From positions 7,180-15,911 of the forward strand of contig PMKK01000264.1 of assembly GCA_003157715.1 (NCBI GenBank): a stretch of 8,732 nt of DNA. Direction: 5' to 3'. Numbering within the stretch: the stretch's first letter is position 1; each line of letters begins with the position of its first letter. The notes beneath the pieces were generated by a model. The model had not been told where the DNA came from and made no database searches. It saw nothing but the letters and a program-made list of their open reading frames with translations. Of the stretch, positions 1 through 6,079 are shown in pieces. Made by a program: the position numbers and the translations under genes. The DNA comes from Actinomycetota bacterium (GTDB lineage Bacteria; Actinomycetota; Thermoleophilia; UBA2241).

Positions 1-954
1 GGCGGCGCCGGCTATATCGGCAGCGTCATCGCCGCGCGCCTGCTGGCGCGCGGCGACGCGGTGACCGTGTACGACGACCTCTCGCGCGGGCACCGCGCCG
101 CCGTTCCGCCCGGCGCGGCCTTCGAGAGCGGCGACGTCCGCGACGAGGAGCGCCTGCGCGACGCGCTCGTGCGGCACCGCTGTGAGGCCGTGGTGCACAT
201 GGCGGCGCTCGCGGAGGTCGCGGAGTCGGTCCGTGAGCCCGAGCGATACCGTGACGTCAACGAGCGCGGCACCGCGGCGGTGATCGCCGCCGCTGTGGCG
301 GCCGGCGCCGGCCGCCTCGTGTTCTCGTCCACGGCGGCCGTGTACGGCGCCCCGGCGCGCACGCCGATCGAGGAGAGCGACACGCTCTCCCCGTCGAATC
401 CGTACGGCGAGACCAAGCTCGCCTGCGAGCGTCTGCTCGAGGGGGCGCGCGCCGCCGGCGACATCGCCTTCACGGCGCTGCGCTACTTCAACGCCTGCGG
501 CGCCGAAGCAGAGCAAGGCGAGGACCACGACCCCGAAAGCCACCTCGTCCCGCTCGCCCTCAGGGCCGCGCGCGACGGCGTGACATTACCGTTGTTCGGC
601 GACGACTACCTCACCGAGGACGGCACCTGCATCCGCGACTACGTCCACGTCGCCGACCTCGCCGACGCGCACGTGGCGGCACTCGAGCGTCTCCCGGCGA
701 TGCAGGGCGCGTTCAACCTCGGCACGGGATCAGGGGATTCGGTGCGCTGCGTCCTCGCGGCGGTCGAGACGGTCACCGGAGCACGAGTGCGCGCCGAGGT
801 GTCGCCGCGCCGCGCCGGGGACCCTCCGGTCCTCGTGGCCGACAACCGGCTGGCAGGAGAGTCGCTCGGCTGGCGCCCGCGACGGTCGCTGGAGGACGCG
901 GTCGCCGACGCGTGGGCGTGGATGCTGGCCCATCCGCACGGCTACGCCGGCTGA
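1..954 (+). CDS. galE: UDP-glucose 4-epimerase (GalE), 5' end cut by window
   Basis: Extended SDR-family epimerase interconverting UDP-glucose and UDP-galactose in the cytoplasm with bound NAD+, supplying nucleotide sugars for envelope glycans. Frame 1 is open from the first base and begins inside the NAD-binding glycine motif (GGAGYIGS, residues 1-8 of the visible part). Only about five residues are missing; 317 are visible against a usual length near 330. Other family landmarks are SSTAAVYG (109-116, Thr111 at the usual catalytic Ser position), the YxxxK pair Tyr135/Lys139, LRYFNACGA, ESHLVP, and GTCIRDYVHV for the UDP-sugar site. The protein ends in HPHGYAG, matching the HPQGYPD end of the E. 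coli enzyme, so the C terminus is complete. At the position of E. coli Tyr299, which limits acetylated sugars, the GDPPVLVAD segment has Leu. This may allow UDP-GlcNAc/GalNAc (inference). It converges with the Rrf2 gene. The family call is near certain; substrate preference is not. Confidence 0.95.
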   Translation, partial: GGAGYIGSVIAARLLARGDAVTVYDDLSRGHRAAVPPGAAFESGDVRDEERLRDALVRHRCEAVVHMAALAEVAESVREPERYRDVNERGTAAVIAAAVAAGAGRLVFSSTAAVYGAPARTPIEESDTLSPSNPYGETKLACERLLEGARAAGDIAFTALRYFNACGAEAEQGEDHDPESHLVPLALRAARDGVTLPLFGDDYLTEDGTCIRDYVHVADLADAHVAALERLPAMQGAFNLGTGSGDSVRCVLAAVETVTGARVRAEVSPRRAGDPPVLVADNRLAGESLGWRPRRSLEDAVADAWAWMLAHPHGYAG

Positions 955-1017
955 GGCAGAGCCGAGCGCGGCAAAGGGCACGAGCCTGGACGCGGGGAGA
1001 GGAGCTCCGGACGACGC

Positions 1018-1034
1018 GCGGCCCACACGGCCGC
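1018..1034. terminator. GC-rich hairpin between convergent genes
   Basis: A perfect 6-bp stem, GCGGCC/GGCCGC, closes a 5-nt CACAC loop in the 88-base gap between the galE stop and the rrf2 stop. Its position between convergent ends suits a bidirectional terminator. There is no T tract on either side, so intrinsic termination is only a tentative reading. Confidence 0.35.
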
Positions 1035-1042
1035 AGCCGCCG

Positions 1043-1459
1043 TCAGGCGACCGGCTGTGGAGCCAGCGAGGAGAGCGTGACGCCGCCGAGCACGTCCATG
1101 AGCTGCTCCTGCGCACGGAGCCAAGCCTTGTGGACCTCGCAGTTGCCGCTGCGCTCGCATTCCTCGGGATCGAGCGTGCACAGGTTGACCGAGATGGGTC
1201 CGTCGACCGCCTCGATGACGTCTCGCATGGTGATCTGTTCCGCGGGGCGCGCCAAGGCGAAGCCGCCGTGCGCGCCCCGCTGGGACACGGCCAGCCCGGC
1301 ATGGACCAGGATCTGCAGGATCTTGGCGAGGAAGCTCTCGGGGATCTCCTGCGCCTGCCCGATGTCGTGCAACGAGGCCACGTGCCCCTCGGGGAAGCGC
1401 GCCAAATAGGTCATGGCGCGAACGGCGTACTCTCCACCACGCGTGAGCTGCAATCCCAC
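1043..1459 (-). CDS. Rrf2-family transcriptional regulator with IscR-like Fe-S ligand motif
   Basis: Winged-helix repressor/activator of the Rrf2 family (IscR, NsrR, RirA, CymR relatives), 138 residues, a usual family length. The N terminus GLQLTRGGEYAVRAM and the helix-turn-helix region (about 28-55, with IPESFLAKILQIL) are typical, followed by the wing GAHGGFALARP (62-72). The segment C94-x6-C101-x5-C107-x2-H110 is very close to the IscR C-x5-C-x5-C-x2-H cluster ligands, so binding of an iron-sulfur cluster is likely and the protein may sense iron, NO, oxygen or redox state. The start is either GTG at 1459, 4 nt after AGGAGG (1466-1471 region on this strand), or TTG at 1453, 10 nt after it. 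The TTG would give the classic MQLTRGGEYAVR beginning. An open extension to 1540 is rejected because it covers the promoter. Which pathway it controls is not visible; no isc/suf genes follow. Confidence 0.92.
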   Translation of the reverse strand: MGLQLTRGGEYAVRAMTYLARFPEGHVASLHDIGQAQEIPESFLAKILQILVHAGLAVSQRGAHGGFALARPAEQITMRDVIEAVDGPISVNLCTLDPEECERSGNCEVHKAWLRAQEQLMDVLGGVTLSSLAPQPVA

Positions 1460-1463
1460 GAGA

Positions 1464-1469
1464 CCTCCT
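1464..1469 (-). promoter_or_regulatory. Shine-Dalgarno AGGAGG of the Rrf2 gene
   Basis: A perfect AGGAGG on the minus strand. It lies 4 nt from GTG (1459) and 10 nt from TTG (1453), both in frame, so it rules out the upstream in-frame start at 1540 but does not decide between these two. Confidence 0.8.
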
Positions 1470-1478
1470 GTGCGTCGA

Positions 1479-1496
1479 GACCGGAGTGAAACGGTC
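1479..1496. promoter_or_regulatory. Inverted repeat in Rrf2 leader, candidate autoregulatory operator
   Basis: The dyad GACCG-N8-CGGTC spans 18 bases, just downstream of the predicted rrf2 transcription start and 20-37 bases before its start codon. Rrf2 proteins commonly repress their own genes through dyads overlapping the promoter, so this is a reasonable candidate operator. It does not match the published IscR type 1 consensus, and 5-bp arms can arise by chance in GC-rich DNA. Confidence 0.4.
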
Positions 1497-1511
1497 CTTT
1501 TGGCCTTGTGG

Positions 1512-1540
1512 ACTCTAGCGGGCGCCCCGACGGGCGTCAA
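1512..1540 (-). promoter_or_regulatory. Sigma-70-type promoter of the Rrf2 gene
   Basis: On the minus strand the -35 is TTGACG (1535-1540), followed by a 17-base spacer and the -10 TAGAGT (1512-1517). Spacing is ideal, with 5 of 6 matches at -35 and 4 of 6 at -10. Transcription would start near 1505, giving a leader of about 46 bases containing the dyad and the AGGAGG. Confidence 0.7.
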
Positions 1541-1567
1541 CTGCCGCGAGTCATCGTGGCACGCCTC

Positions 1568-1604
1568 GCGGCCCGGTGGCGCCGGAAGCGGCCCGGTGGC
1601 GCCG
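1568..1604. repeat. 17-nt exact direct repeat, 20-bp period
   Basis: The 17-base unit GCGGCCCGGTGGCGCCG occurs at 1568-1584 and again, without mismatch, at 1588-1604. A 3-base spacer gives a start-to-start distance of 20 bases, close to two helical turns. Each unit holds the palindrome GGCGCC. It lies between the two divergent promoters, so it could be a tandem binding site for a regulator or just a local duplication. Confidence 0.6.
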
Positions 1605-1631
1605 ACCGGGCGTGCGGACCAGCCCCGGGTA

Positions 1632-1658
1632 TTAAGCGGCGGTTAAGCTTGGTTAGGC
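1632..1658 (+). promoter_or_regulatory. Phased TTAAGC direct repeats, candidate response-regulator site
   Basis: TTAAGC at 1632-1637, TTAAGC at 1643-1648 and TTAGGC at 1653-1658 repeat with 11- and 10-base periods. The last two carry a preceding GG, and this is an AT-richer patch in very GC-rich DNA. OmpR/PhoB-type response regulators bind direct repeats of about 11 bp. The array sits roughly 75-100 bases upstream of the predicted start of the TPR gene, a usual activator position. The binding protein is unknown. Confidence 0.45.
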
Positions 1659-1715
1659 CGCATCCTGCCTGAGCCGCTGCGTGGGCAAAACGCGGTCGCG
1701 AGGCTGCAGGCGGGG

Positions 1716-1724
1716 TGCTATCCT
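1716..1724 (+). promoter_or_regulatory. Extended -10 promoter element for the TPR gene
   Basis: TGC-TATCCT is an extended -10 (TGN immediately before a -10-like hexamer) with no recognisable -35 at 16-18 bases upstream. Transcription would begin near 1731, leaving a leader of about 32 bases before the TTG at 1763. It overlaps the alternative GTG at 1715, which argues against that start. Confidence 0.45.
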
Positions 1725-1762
1725 GCCAGCGTTCCGGCGCCAGCCGCCCCCGAAAGGACGCC

Positions 1763-2389
1763 TTGAAGAGACACTACCTGCTGTTCGGCCTGGGCGCTGC
1801 GGTCATCGTGGCCGCCGTCGTGGTCGCCGTGGGCGCGACCTCCGGTGACGGCGCGACGGTGAACGGCGCAGCGGCCGGTCAGGCGCTGCCGCCGGGGCAT
1901 CCCTCCCCGGACGCCACGAGCGGCACGGTCGGCGCCAGCGGTCAGGTGGAGCAGGCGATCGCCCGGCTGCAGAAGGCCAGCGCCGCGGATCCGCACAACG
2001 CCGGCGTCCTCACGAGTCTCGGCGACGCCTACGTGCTCGGCGGACGCTACCGTCAGGCGGAACGCGCCTATCGCGGCGCCCTCGCGTCCAAGCCTGGTGA
2101 CGCCGTCGCCACCATCCGCCTCGCTATGGTGTGGCACGCGGAGGGGCAAACCAGGCGCGCCACGTCCTCACTCGGGGCCGTGCTGGCCAAGGAGCCGCGC
2201 CAGCAGGAGGCGCATTACTCCATGGCCATCATCCTCTTCTCGCAGAACAACATCGCCGGCGCCAAGGCGGAGTGGGCGGCCGCAGCACGGATCGACCCCA
2301 AGTCGACGATCGGGCGGCGGTCCCAGAGCTTCGTCGACCTCCTCGAGGGCAAGCAGTCGGCCGAATCGGAGCCGGGCGGCACCAACTGA
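1763..2389 (+). CDS. Membrane-anchored tetratricopeptide-repeat protein
   Basis: A 208-residue protein with a short basic N terminus (MKRH) and one hydrophobic anchor (about 5-25, very Ala/Val-rich). A flexible Ala/Gly/Pro linker with LPPGHPSPD (42-50) follows, then TPR repeats at about 61-180. The clearest repeat is AGVLTSLGDAYVLGGRYRQAERAYR...PGD (80-113); a degenerate one follows (114-146), then a third with SMAIILFSQNNIAGAKAEWAAAARIDP (153-179). The N-in topology places the TPR array outside the membrane, where such domains scaffold assembly of other proteins. NrfG/CcmH-type cytochrome c biogenesis proteins have similar TPRs, but no cytochrome genes are visible here, so a specific role is not claimed. 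TTG at 1763 is chosen because AAAGGA precedes it by 4-5 bases and it directly starts the anchor; GTG at 1715 would add 16 non-membrane residues and overlap the promoter. Confidence 0.85.
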   Translation: MKRHYLLFGLGAAVIVAAVVVAVGATSGDGATVNGAAAGQALPPGHPSPDATSGTVGASGQVEQAIARLQKASAADPHNAGVLTSLGDAYVLGGRYRQAERAYRGALASKPGDAVATIRLAMVWHAEGQTRRATSSLGAVLAKEPRQQEAHYSMAIILFSQNNIAGAKAEWAAAARIDPKSTIGRRSQSFVDLLEGKQSAESEPGGTN

Positions 2390-2392
2390 GGC

Positions 2393-2415
2393 AGGCGGCC
2401 GCGCTCGGGCCGCCT
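2393..2415 (+). terminator. GC hairpin directly after the TPR gene
   Basis: An 8-bp perfect stem (AGGCGGCC paired with GGCCGCCT) with a 7-base GCGCTCG loop begins 4 bases after the stop codon. Only TT follows on the plus strand, so it is a weak or factor-assisted terminator, or a 3'-end stabilising hairpin. Confidence 0.5.
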
Positions 2416-2687
2416 TCACGCCGGCGCGGTCAGACCGCGTTCGCGATCGCGGGGGCCGTCCTCACGGCAGACGCCGTTCAGCACGCGAGAACGATGACCT
2501 CGGGCGGCCTCGTTCCACGAGCTCGAGGCGGTCGTGGGGACGGGAGCGCCGCCCCCTTGGCGCAGGGCCCTCCATCGACACAGACCACGTCGGCCGCAAG
2601 ATCTGGCGAAAGCCGCGCGCGTCTCACGGCGCCATGCCACCCGCTTCGTGAGCCGCACATCGCCCAGACCGGAAGCGTGACCAGCGC
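2416..2687. other. Convergent intergenic gap with no supported gene
   Basis: About 270 bases lie between the hairpin after the TPR gene and the stop of the membrane protein gene on the other strand. Frames on both strands stay open here, as is common at this GC content, but none has a recognisable domain, a convincing ribosome site, or a composition unlike random GC-rich translation. An isolated palindrome CGCGATCGCG is at 2442-2451. I see no RNA gene, transposon end or strong terminator for the minus-strand cassette. Confidence 0.6.
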
Positions 2688-4352
2688 TCACAGCCCGAGC
2701 CGAGCGCCGGCCTGACGCAGCGCCTTGACAAGCGTGACGTCGATGCGCAGCGTGTACGCGCCGGCGCGGCGCGCATGCATGATCATGAACCGGTCCGTCG
2801 TGGGCGTGAGCGTGGGCGCCGGTCCGCCGGGTCCGCCGCTCACGGTCCAGTACGGCGACCATGTGACCTTGACGAGGTAGTCGCCGGGCCGATCGAGCCG
2901 CACCGTGAACCAGAGGTGCTGCATGGCGAGGACGTCGGCGGCACCGCGGTCCATCCCTACGACGATGGGCTCCGCGGCGCGCAGACGGTAGACGCTCCAG
3001 GCGCCGGCCCGGGTCACCGGCTCGAAAGCGGACGATCTCCTGAGCAGGCGTGCCTCGTGATCGCTCCACACGTCGAGCGGCGCGTGCGCAAGGAACACGT
3101 ACTGGACGCCCATGCGGCGCAGCCAGGCGACGTAGGCAGCTTCGTCGTAGGTCGTGTAGAAGATCGTGTTGTGGATCGCGTCGGCCTGCCGATACCAGCC
3201 GCGCGTGATCGGGATGCCGGCCTCAGGGAAGTAGTCCGCCTCCCAGTGGCGGCGCAGGGCGACGACGTGCATGCGGTAGTTGGGATCGTAGAGCTGGCGC
3301 GCCTCGGCGATGGCGGGCGCGAAGAAACGGCTCGCCGTCTGCGGCCACTCGTCGGTGCGCGTGAAGTGGCTGTACGGCGTGCTGATCTGGAGCAGCCCGA
3401 ACAGGATTATTGGGACGATGGCGAGGTCGCCGTAGCGAAACGGCCGCCTGAGGCTCGTGTGACGCAGGAGGACGAGCAGAGGGAGGCCGAACACGAAGAA
3501 GAAGCGGCCGATGTTGTTGCCCAGCGGGCTGCCCGGGATGACGAACGACAGCACGCAGCTGACGGCGTAGACGAAGAACATGATGAAGAACGGCCGGCGC
3601 GCGTGGACCGCGTTCACGCCGGCCAGCGCCAGCCCCATCAGGGCGAAGGCGAGGTAGAGCAGCAGCTGCGGCGTCTCGTTGAGGTACGCGCCGGGCTCCG
3701 TGAACGCCCACCCCGAGACGATCCGCGCGGCGGCGAAAGGCGCGATGACGCAGAAGAAGACGAGGTAGCGGCGGCGCGTCTCAGGCCGCGCGATCACATC
3801 GGAGAGCATGAAGCCGGCGCAGACGACGAAGGCCATCGGATTGGCGAAGAGGGCGACGCCGACGGCCAAGGCGGCGAGCGCCGGCCGGCCGGCCGCGAGC
3901 AAGGCGAGCCCCCCGAGCGTGAGGGCCAGCGCGAACACGAACGGGTCCTGCCCGTGGGCGAGGTAGACGGCCATGATCCCCGCCAGCGCCCACGCCGGCC
4001 AGATGTCGTCGATGCCCCACATGTCGCGCTGGTAGAGGTAGTAGAACAGTGACACGAAGCCGGCCGAGACGATGACGACGAGCTTGGCCGGCACGTAGAG
4101 CGCGAGCAGGTAGAAGACGAACCCGTAGTTGACGGCGCCGTAGCTGCCGCCGTACCAGAAGTCGTCCCAGAAGATCGAGCCGCCGCGCCGCAGCAGGAAG
4201 ACCTTGTAGACGTGCGCGGCGTCGTCCCAGCCCGGGATGCCGGCGCGCCACATGAGGAGCGCGACCAGGGCGGCGCCGGCGGTCGCGGCAAGCCAGAGCG
4301 CCAACAGCCCCCGGCGCGACTTGAGGCGCCGTTCGATCGCCCCCAGCGTCAC
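2688..4352 (-). CDS. GT-C-like polytopic membrane protein B with C-terminal extracytoplasmic domain
   Basis: A 554-residue integral membrane protein that I read as GT-C-superfamily-like, the fold of enzymes that take sugars from lipid carriers outside the membrane. One helix (15-35) leads to an external loop with GWDDAAHVYK (41-50; Asp43/Asp44, His47) and FWDDFWYGGSYG (61-72). Acidic residues in this loop are the usual catalytic position in GT-C enzymes. Around ten further helices reach to about 325, passing NPMA (171-174) and GNNIGRFFF (278-286). The rest is a soluble domain with HWEADYFPEAGIPITRGW (369-386), RQAD and LVKVTWSPYW (493-502). It is a diverged paralogue of the upstream gene, sharing all these blocks. 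GTG at 4352 lies 2 bases after that gene's TAG with only a weak ribosome site, implying reinitiation. Similar uncharacterised proteins occur in actinobacteria; the PTPS-related membrane family (PF10131) is an alternative label. The substrate is unknown. Confidence 0.75.
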   Translation of the reverse strand: MTLGAIERRLKSRRGLLALWLAATAGAALVALLMWRAGIPGWDDAAHVYKVFLLRRGGSIFWDDFWYGGSYGAVNYGFVFYLLALYVPAKLVVIVSAGFVSLFYYLYQRDMWGIDDIWPAWALAGIMAVYLAHGQDPFVFALALTLGGLALLAAGRPALAALAVGVALFANPMAFVVCAGFMLSDVIARPETRRRYLVFFCVIAPFAAARIVSGWAFTEPGAYLNETPQLLLYLAFALMGLALAGVNAVHARRPFFIMFFVYAVSCVLSFVIPGSPLGNNIGRFFFVFGLPLLVLLRHTSLRRPFRYGDLAIVPIILFGLLQISTPYSHFTRTDEWPQTASRFFAPAIAEARQLYDPNYRMHVVALRRHWEADYFPEAGIPITRGWYRQADAIHNTIFYTTYDEAAYVAWLRRMGVQYVFLAHAPLDVWSDHEARLLRRSSAFEPVTRAGAWSVYRLRAAEPIVVGMDRGAADVLAMQHLWFTVRLDRPGDYLVKVTWSPYWTVSGGPGGPAPTLTPTTDRFMIMHARRAGAYTLRIDVTLVKALRQAGARLGL

Positions 4353-4354
4353 CG

Positions 4355-6079
4355 CTACAGCTCTGCCTCGGCGGTGCGCGCCGCGTCGAACCGGAGCGTG
4401 TACAGACCCGCGGCCGGCGCGTCGAACATGATGAAGCCGTAGGGGTCCTGATAGAGGCGCAGGCCGTTCTCGGGGACCGCATCTTGCTCCCATTCGCGGT
4501 CACGGCGCCCGCTGTGACCCCGCAGAGCGGGGTCCGTCGGGCGCCGGGCCACCAGCCAGTACGGCGACCACGTGAGCTTGACGAGGTACGGGCCGGGCTT
4601 GGTGACCGAGAAGCGGATGGTCGTGTGGTCGAGCGTGTAGACCTGCGCGGAGGCGTCGCCGCGCAACGGCACGACGAGCGGCTGCGGGCGCCGAAGCTCG
4701 TACACCGTCCACAGCGTGCTGCGGTACACGACCGTGAACGCCGGCGACGAGGCGAGGATGTCACTCTCGCGCTGGGACGTCGCGACCAGCGGGGCGTCGG
4801 GCACGAAGACGTCGCGGACGCCCATGCGGCGCAGCCACGCGATGTACGTCTGGGCGTCGAGGTGCTTGTCGTAGAGCTCAGCGTTGTGCAGGGCGTCGGC
4901 CTGCCGGAACCAGCCGCGCGTGATCGCGAAGCCGGCGGCTGGGAAATAGTAGGACTCCCAATGCATCTGGGGCGTCACGACGTGGAACCGGTAGTCGGGG
5001 TCGTACACGCGCCCGGCGAAGTCCAGGGCGGGCGCGAAGAAGGCGGCACGGGTGGCCGTGAACCCTTCCGCGTGGGCGAGCATCCAGACCGGGAAGGCGA
5101 GCTGGAAGGCGAGCACAGCGGCGACCGCGACCCAAGGCACGACGCGCGGCAGGCGGCTGGTCCGCGCGACCATGACCAGCAGGGACGCGCCGAAGACGTA
5201 GAAGAAGCGGCCGGCATTGCTGCCTACCGGAGACTGAGGCAGCAGGTACGCGGGGACCGTGACCACGAGCAGCGCCACGAAGATCCAGACGAGCTGGCGG
5301 CGCTGGGGGTCACGGCAGAGGCGGGCGAGGCCGGCGCCCAGCACCGCCACGGCGGCCAGGCCGAGCAGCTCGAGCGGGTAGTGGAACTCCCACGACGGAG
5401 CGGCGAAAACGGCGGCGAGGAGGACCCGCAGGGCCACGACCGGGAGCATCGCCGCGACGAACACGAGGAGCGCGCGGCGCGACTCCCGGCGGGCGACGAG
5501 TGCTGCAAGGACGAAGACGGCGCCGGCGAAGAGCGCCAGCGGGTTCGTGAACACGCCGACGGCGCACGGCAGGGCGGCGAGGAGCGGGTGGCCGCGCGCC
5601 AGGAGCACGAGCCCGGCCATCGTCAGGCAGAGCGCGAAGAGGAACGGCGACTGCCCCCAGGCGAGGTACACGACCATGACGGCTGCCAGCATCCAGGCGG
5701 CGGCCCGGTCGGCCACGCCCCACTCGTCACGCAGGTGGAGGTAGAAGAGAACGGGCAGAAGGCCGCCGGATAGGACGACGAGCACGGCGGCCGGCACGAA
5801 CTGCGCCAGCCAGTAGTAGACGATCCCGTAGGTGAGCGAGCCGTAGCTGCCGCCGTACCAGTAGTTGTCCCAGAGAGCCGACTGGCCGTCGCGCAGAAGG
5901 GCGATCTTGTAGAGGTGCGCCGGGTCGTCGCCGCCGGCGATCCCGAGGAGGTGCATGGCGAGTGCCGCCAGGGCCAGCGCGGCGACGGGGACGACGACGA
6001 GCCACAGCAGCGAGCGGGTACCGGGGATGCGCAGCGCCCTCGGCGCCCGCTGCACGACGATGCCGGCGCCGGCGCTCAC
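4355..6079 (-). CDS. GT-C-like polytopic membrane protein A, paralogue of the downstream gene
   Basis: A 574-residue polytopic membrane protein and the first of two tandem paralogues. The first helix (23-45) precedes the external loop GGDDPAHLYK (49-58; Asp51/Asp52, His55) and WDNYWYGGSYG (70-80). About ten more helices follow, with NPLA (179-182) and GSNAGRFFY (286-294). The C-terminal domain holds HWESYYFPAAGFAITRGW (373-390), RQAD, WLRRMGV and LVKLTWSPYW (499-508). A charged stretch (about 516-540, with GHSGRRDREWEQD) replaces the Gly/Pro/Thr linker of the downstream paralogue. The acidic first loop and topology fit a GT-C glycosyltransferase, or a catalytically lapsed relative. GTG at 6079 overlaps the stop of the CbiA-like gene by four bases (GTGA), a sign of translational coupling. 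Tandem copies under one transcript could act as a heterodimer or on successive sugars (inference). No known family member is recognised by name. Confidence 0.75.
   Translation of the reverse strand: MSAGAGIVVQRAPRALRIPGTRSLLWLVVVPVAALALAALAMHLLGIAGGDDPAHLYKIALLRDGQSALWDNYWYGGSYGSLTYGIVYYWLAQFVPAAVLVVLSGGLLPVLFYLHLRDEWGVADRAAAWMLAAVMVVYLAWGQSPFLFALCLTMAGLVLLARGHPLLAALPCAVGVFTNPLALFAGAVFVLAALVARRESRRALLVFVAAMLPVVALRVLLAAVFAAPSWEFHYPLELLGLAAVAVLGAGLARLCRDPQRRQLVWIFVALLVVTVPAYLLPQSPVGSNAGRFFYVFGASLLVMVARTSRLPRVVPWVAVAAVLAFQLAFPVWMLAHAEGFTATRAAFFAPALDFAGRVYDPDYRFHVVTPQMHWESYYFPAAGFAITRGWFRQADALHNAELYDKHLDAQTYIAWLRRMGVRDVFVPDAPLVATSQRESDILASSPAFTVVYRSTLWTVYELRRPQPLVVPLRGDASAQVYTLDHTTIRFSVTKPGPYLVKLTWSPYWLVARRPTDPALRGHSGRRDREWEQDAVPENGLRLYQDPYGFIMFDAPAAGLYTLRFDAARTAEAEL

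Noticed and set aside
1715..1762. GTG at 1715 as the start of the TPR protein
   Set aside because: It lies inside the extended -10 and adds 16 residues before the anchor. TTG at 1763 has a ribosome site and opens directly into the membrane helix.
2442..2451. CGCGATCGCG palindrome, resembling the cyanobacterial HIP1 octamer
   Set aside because: A single copy is expected by chance in GC-rich DNA, and nothing else suggests a cyanobacterium.
2775..5773. Long plus-strand open frames (2775-4052 and 4484-5773) opposite the two membrane genes
   Set aside because: Their translations are rich in Arg, Glu, His and Gly with no domain or hydrophobic pattern, as expected for the antisense of Ala/Leu/Val-rich membrane genes. 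The minus-strand products have shared motifs and coupled starts.
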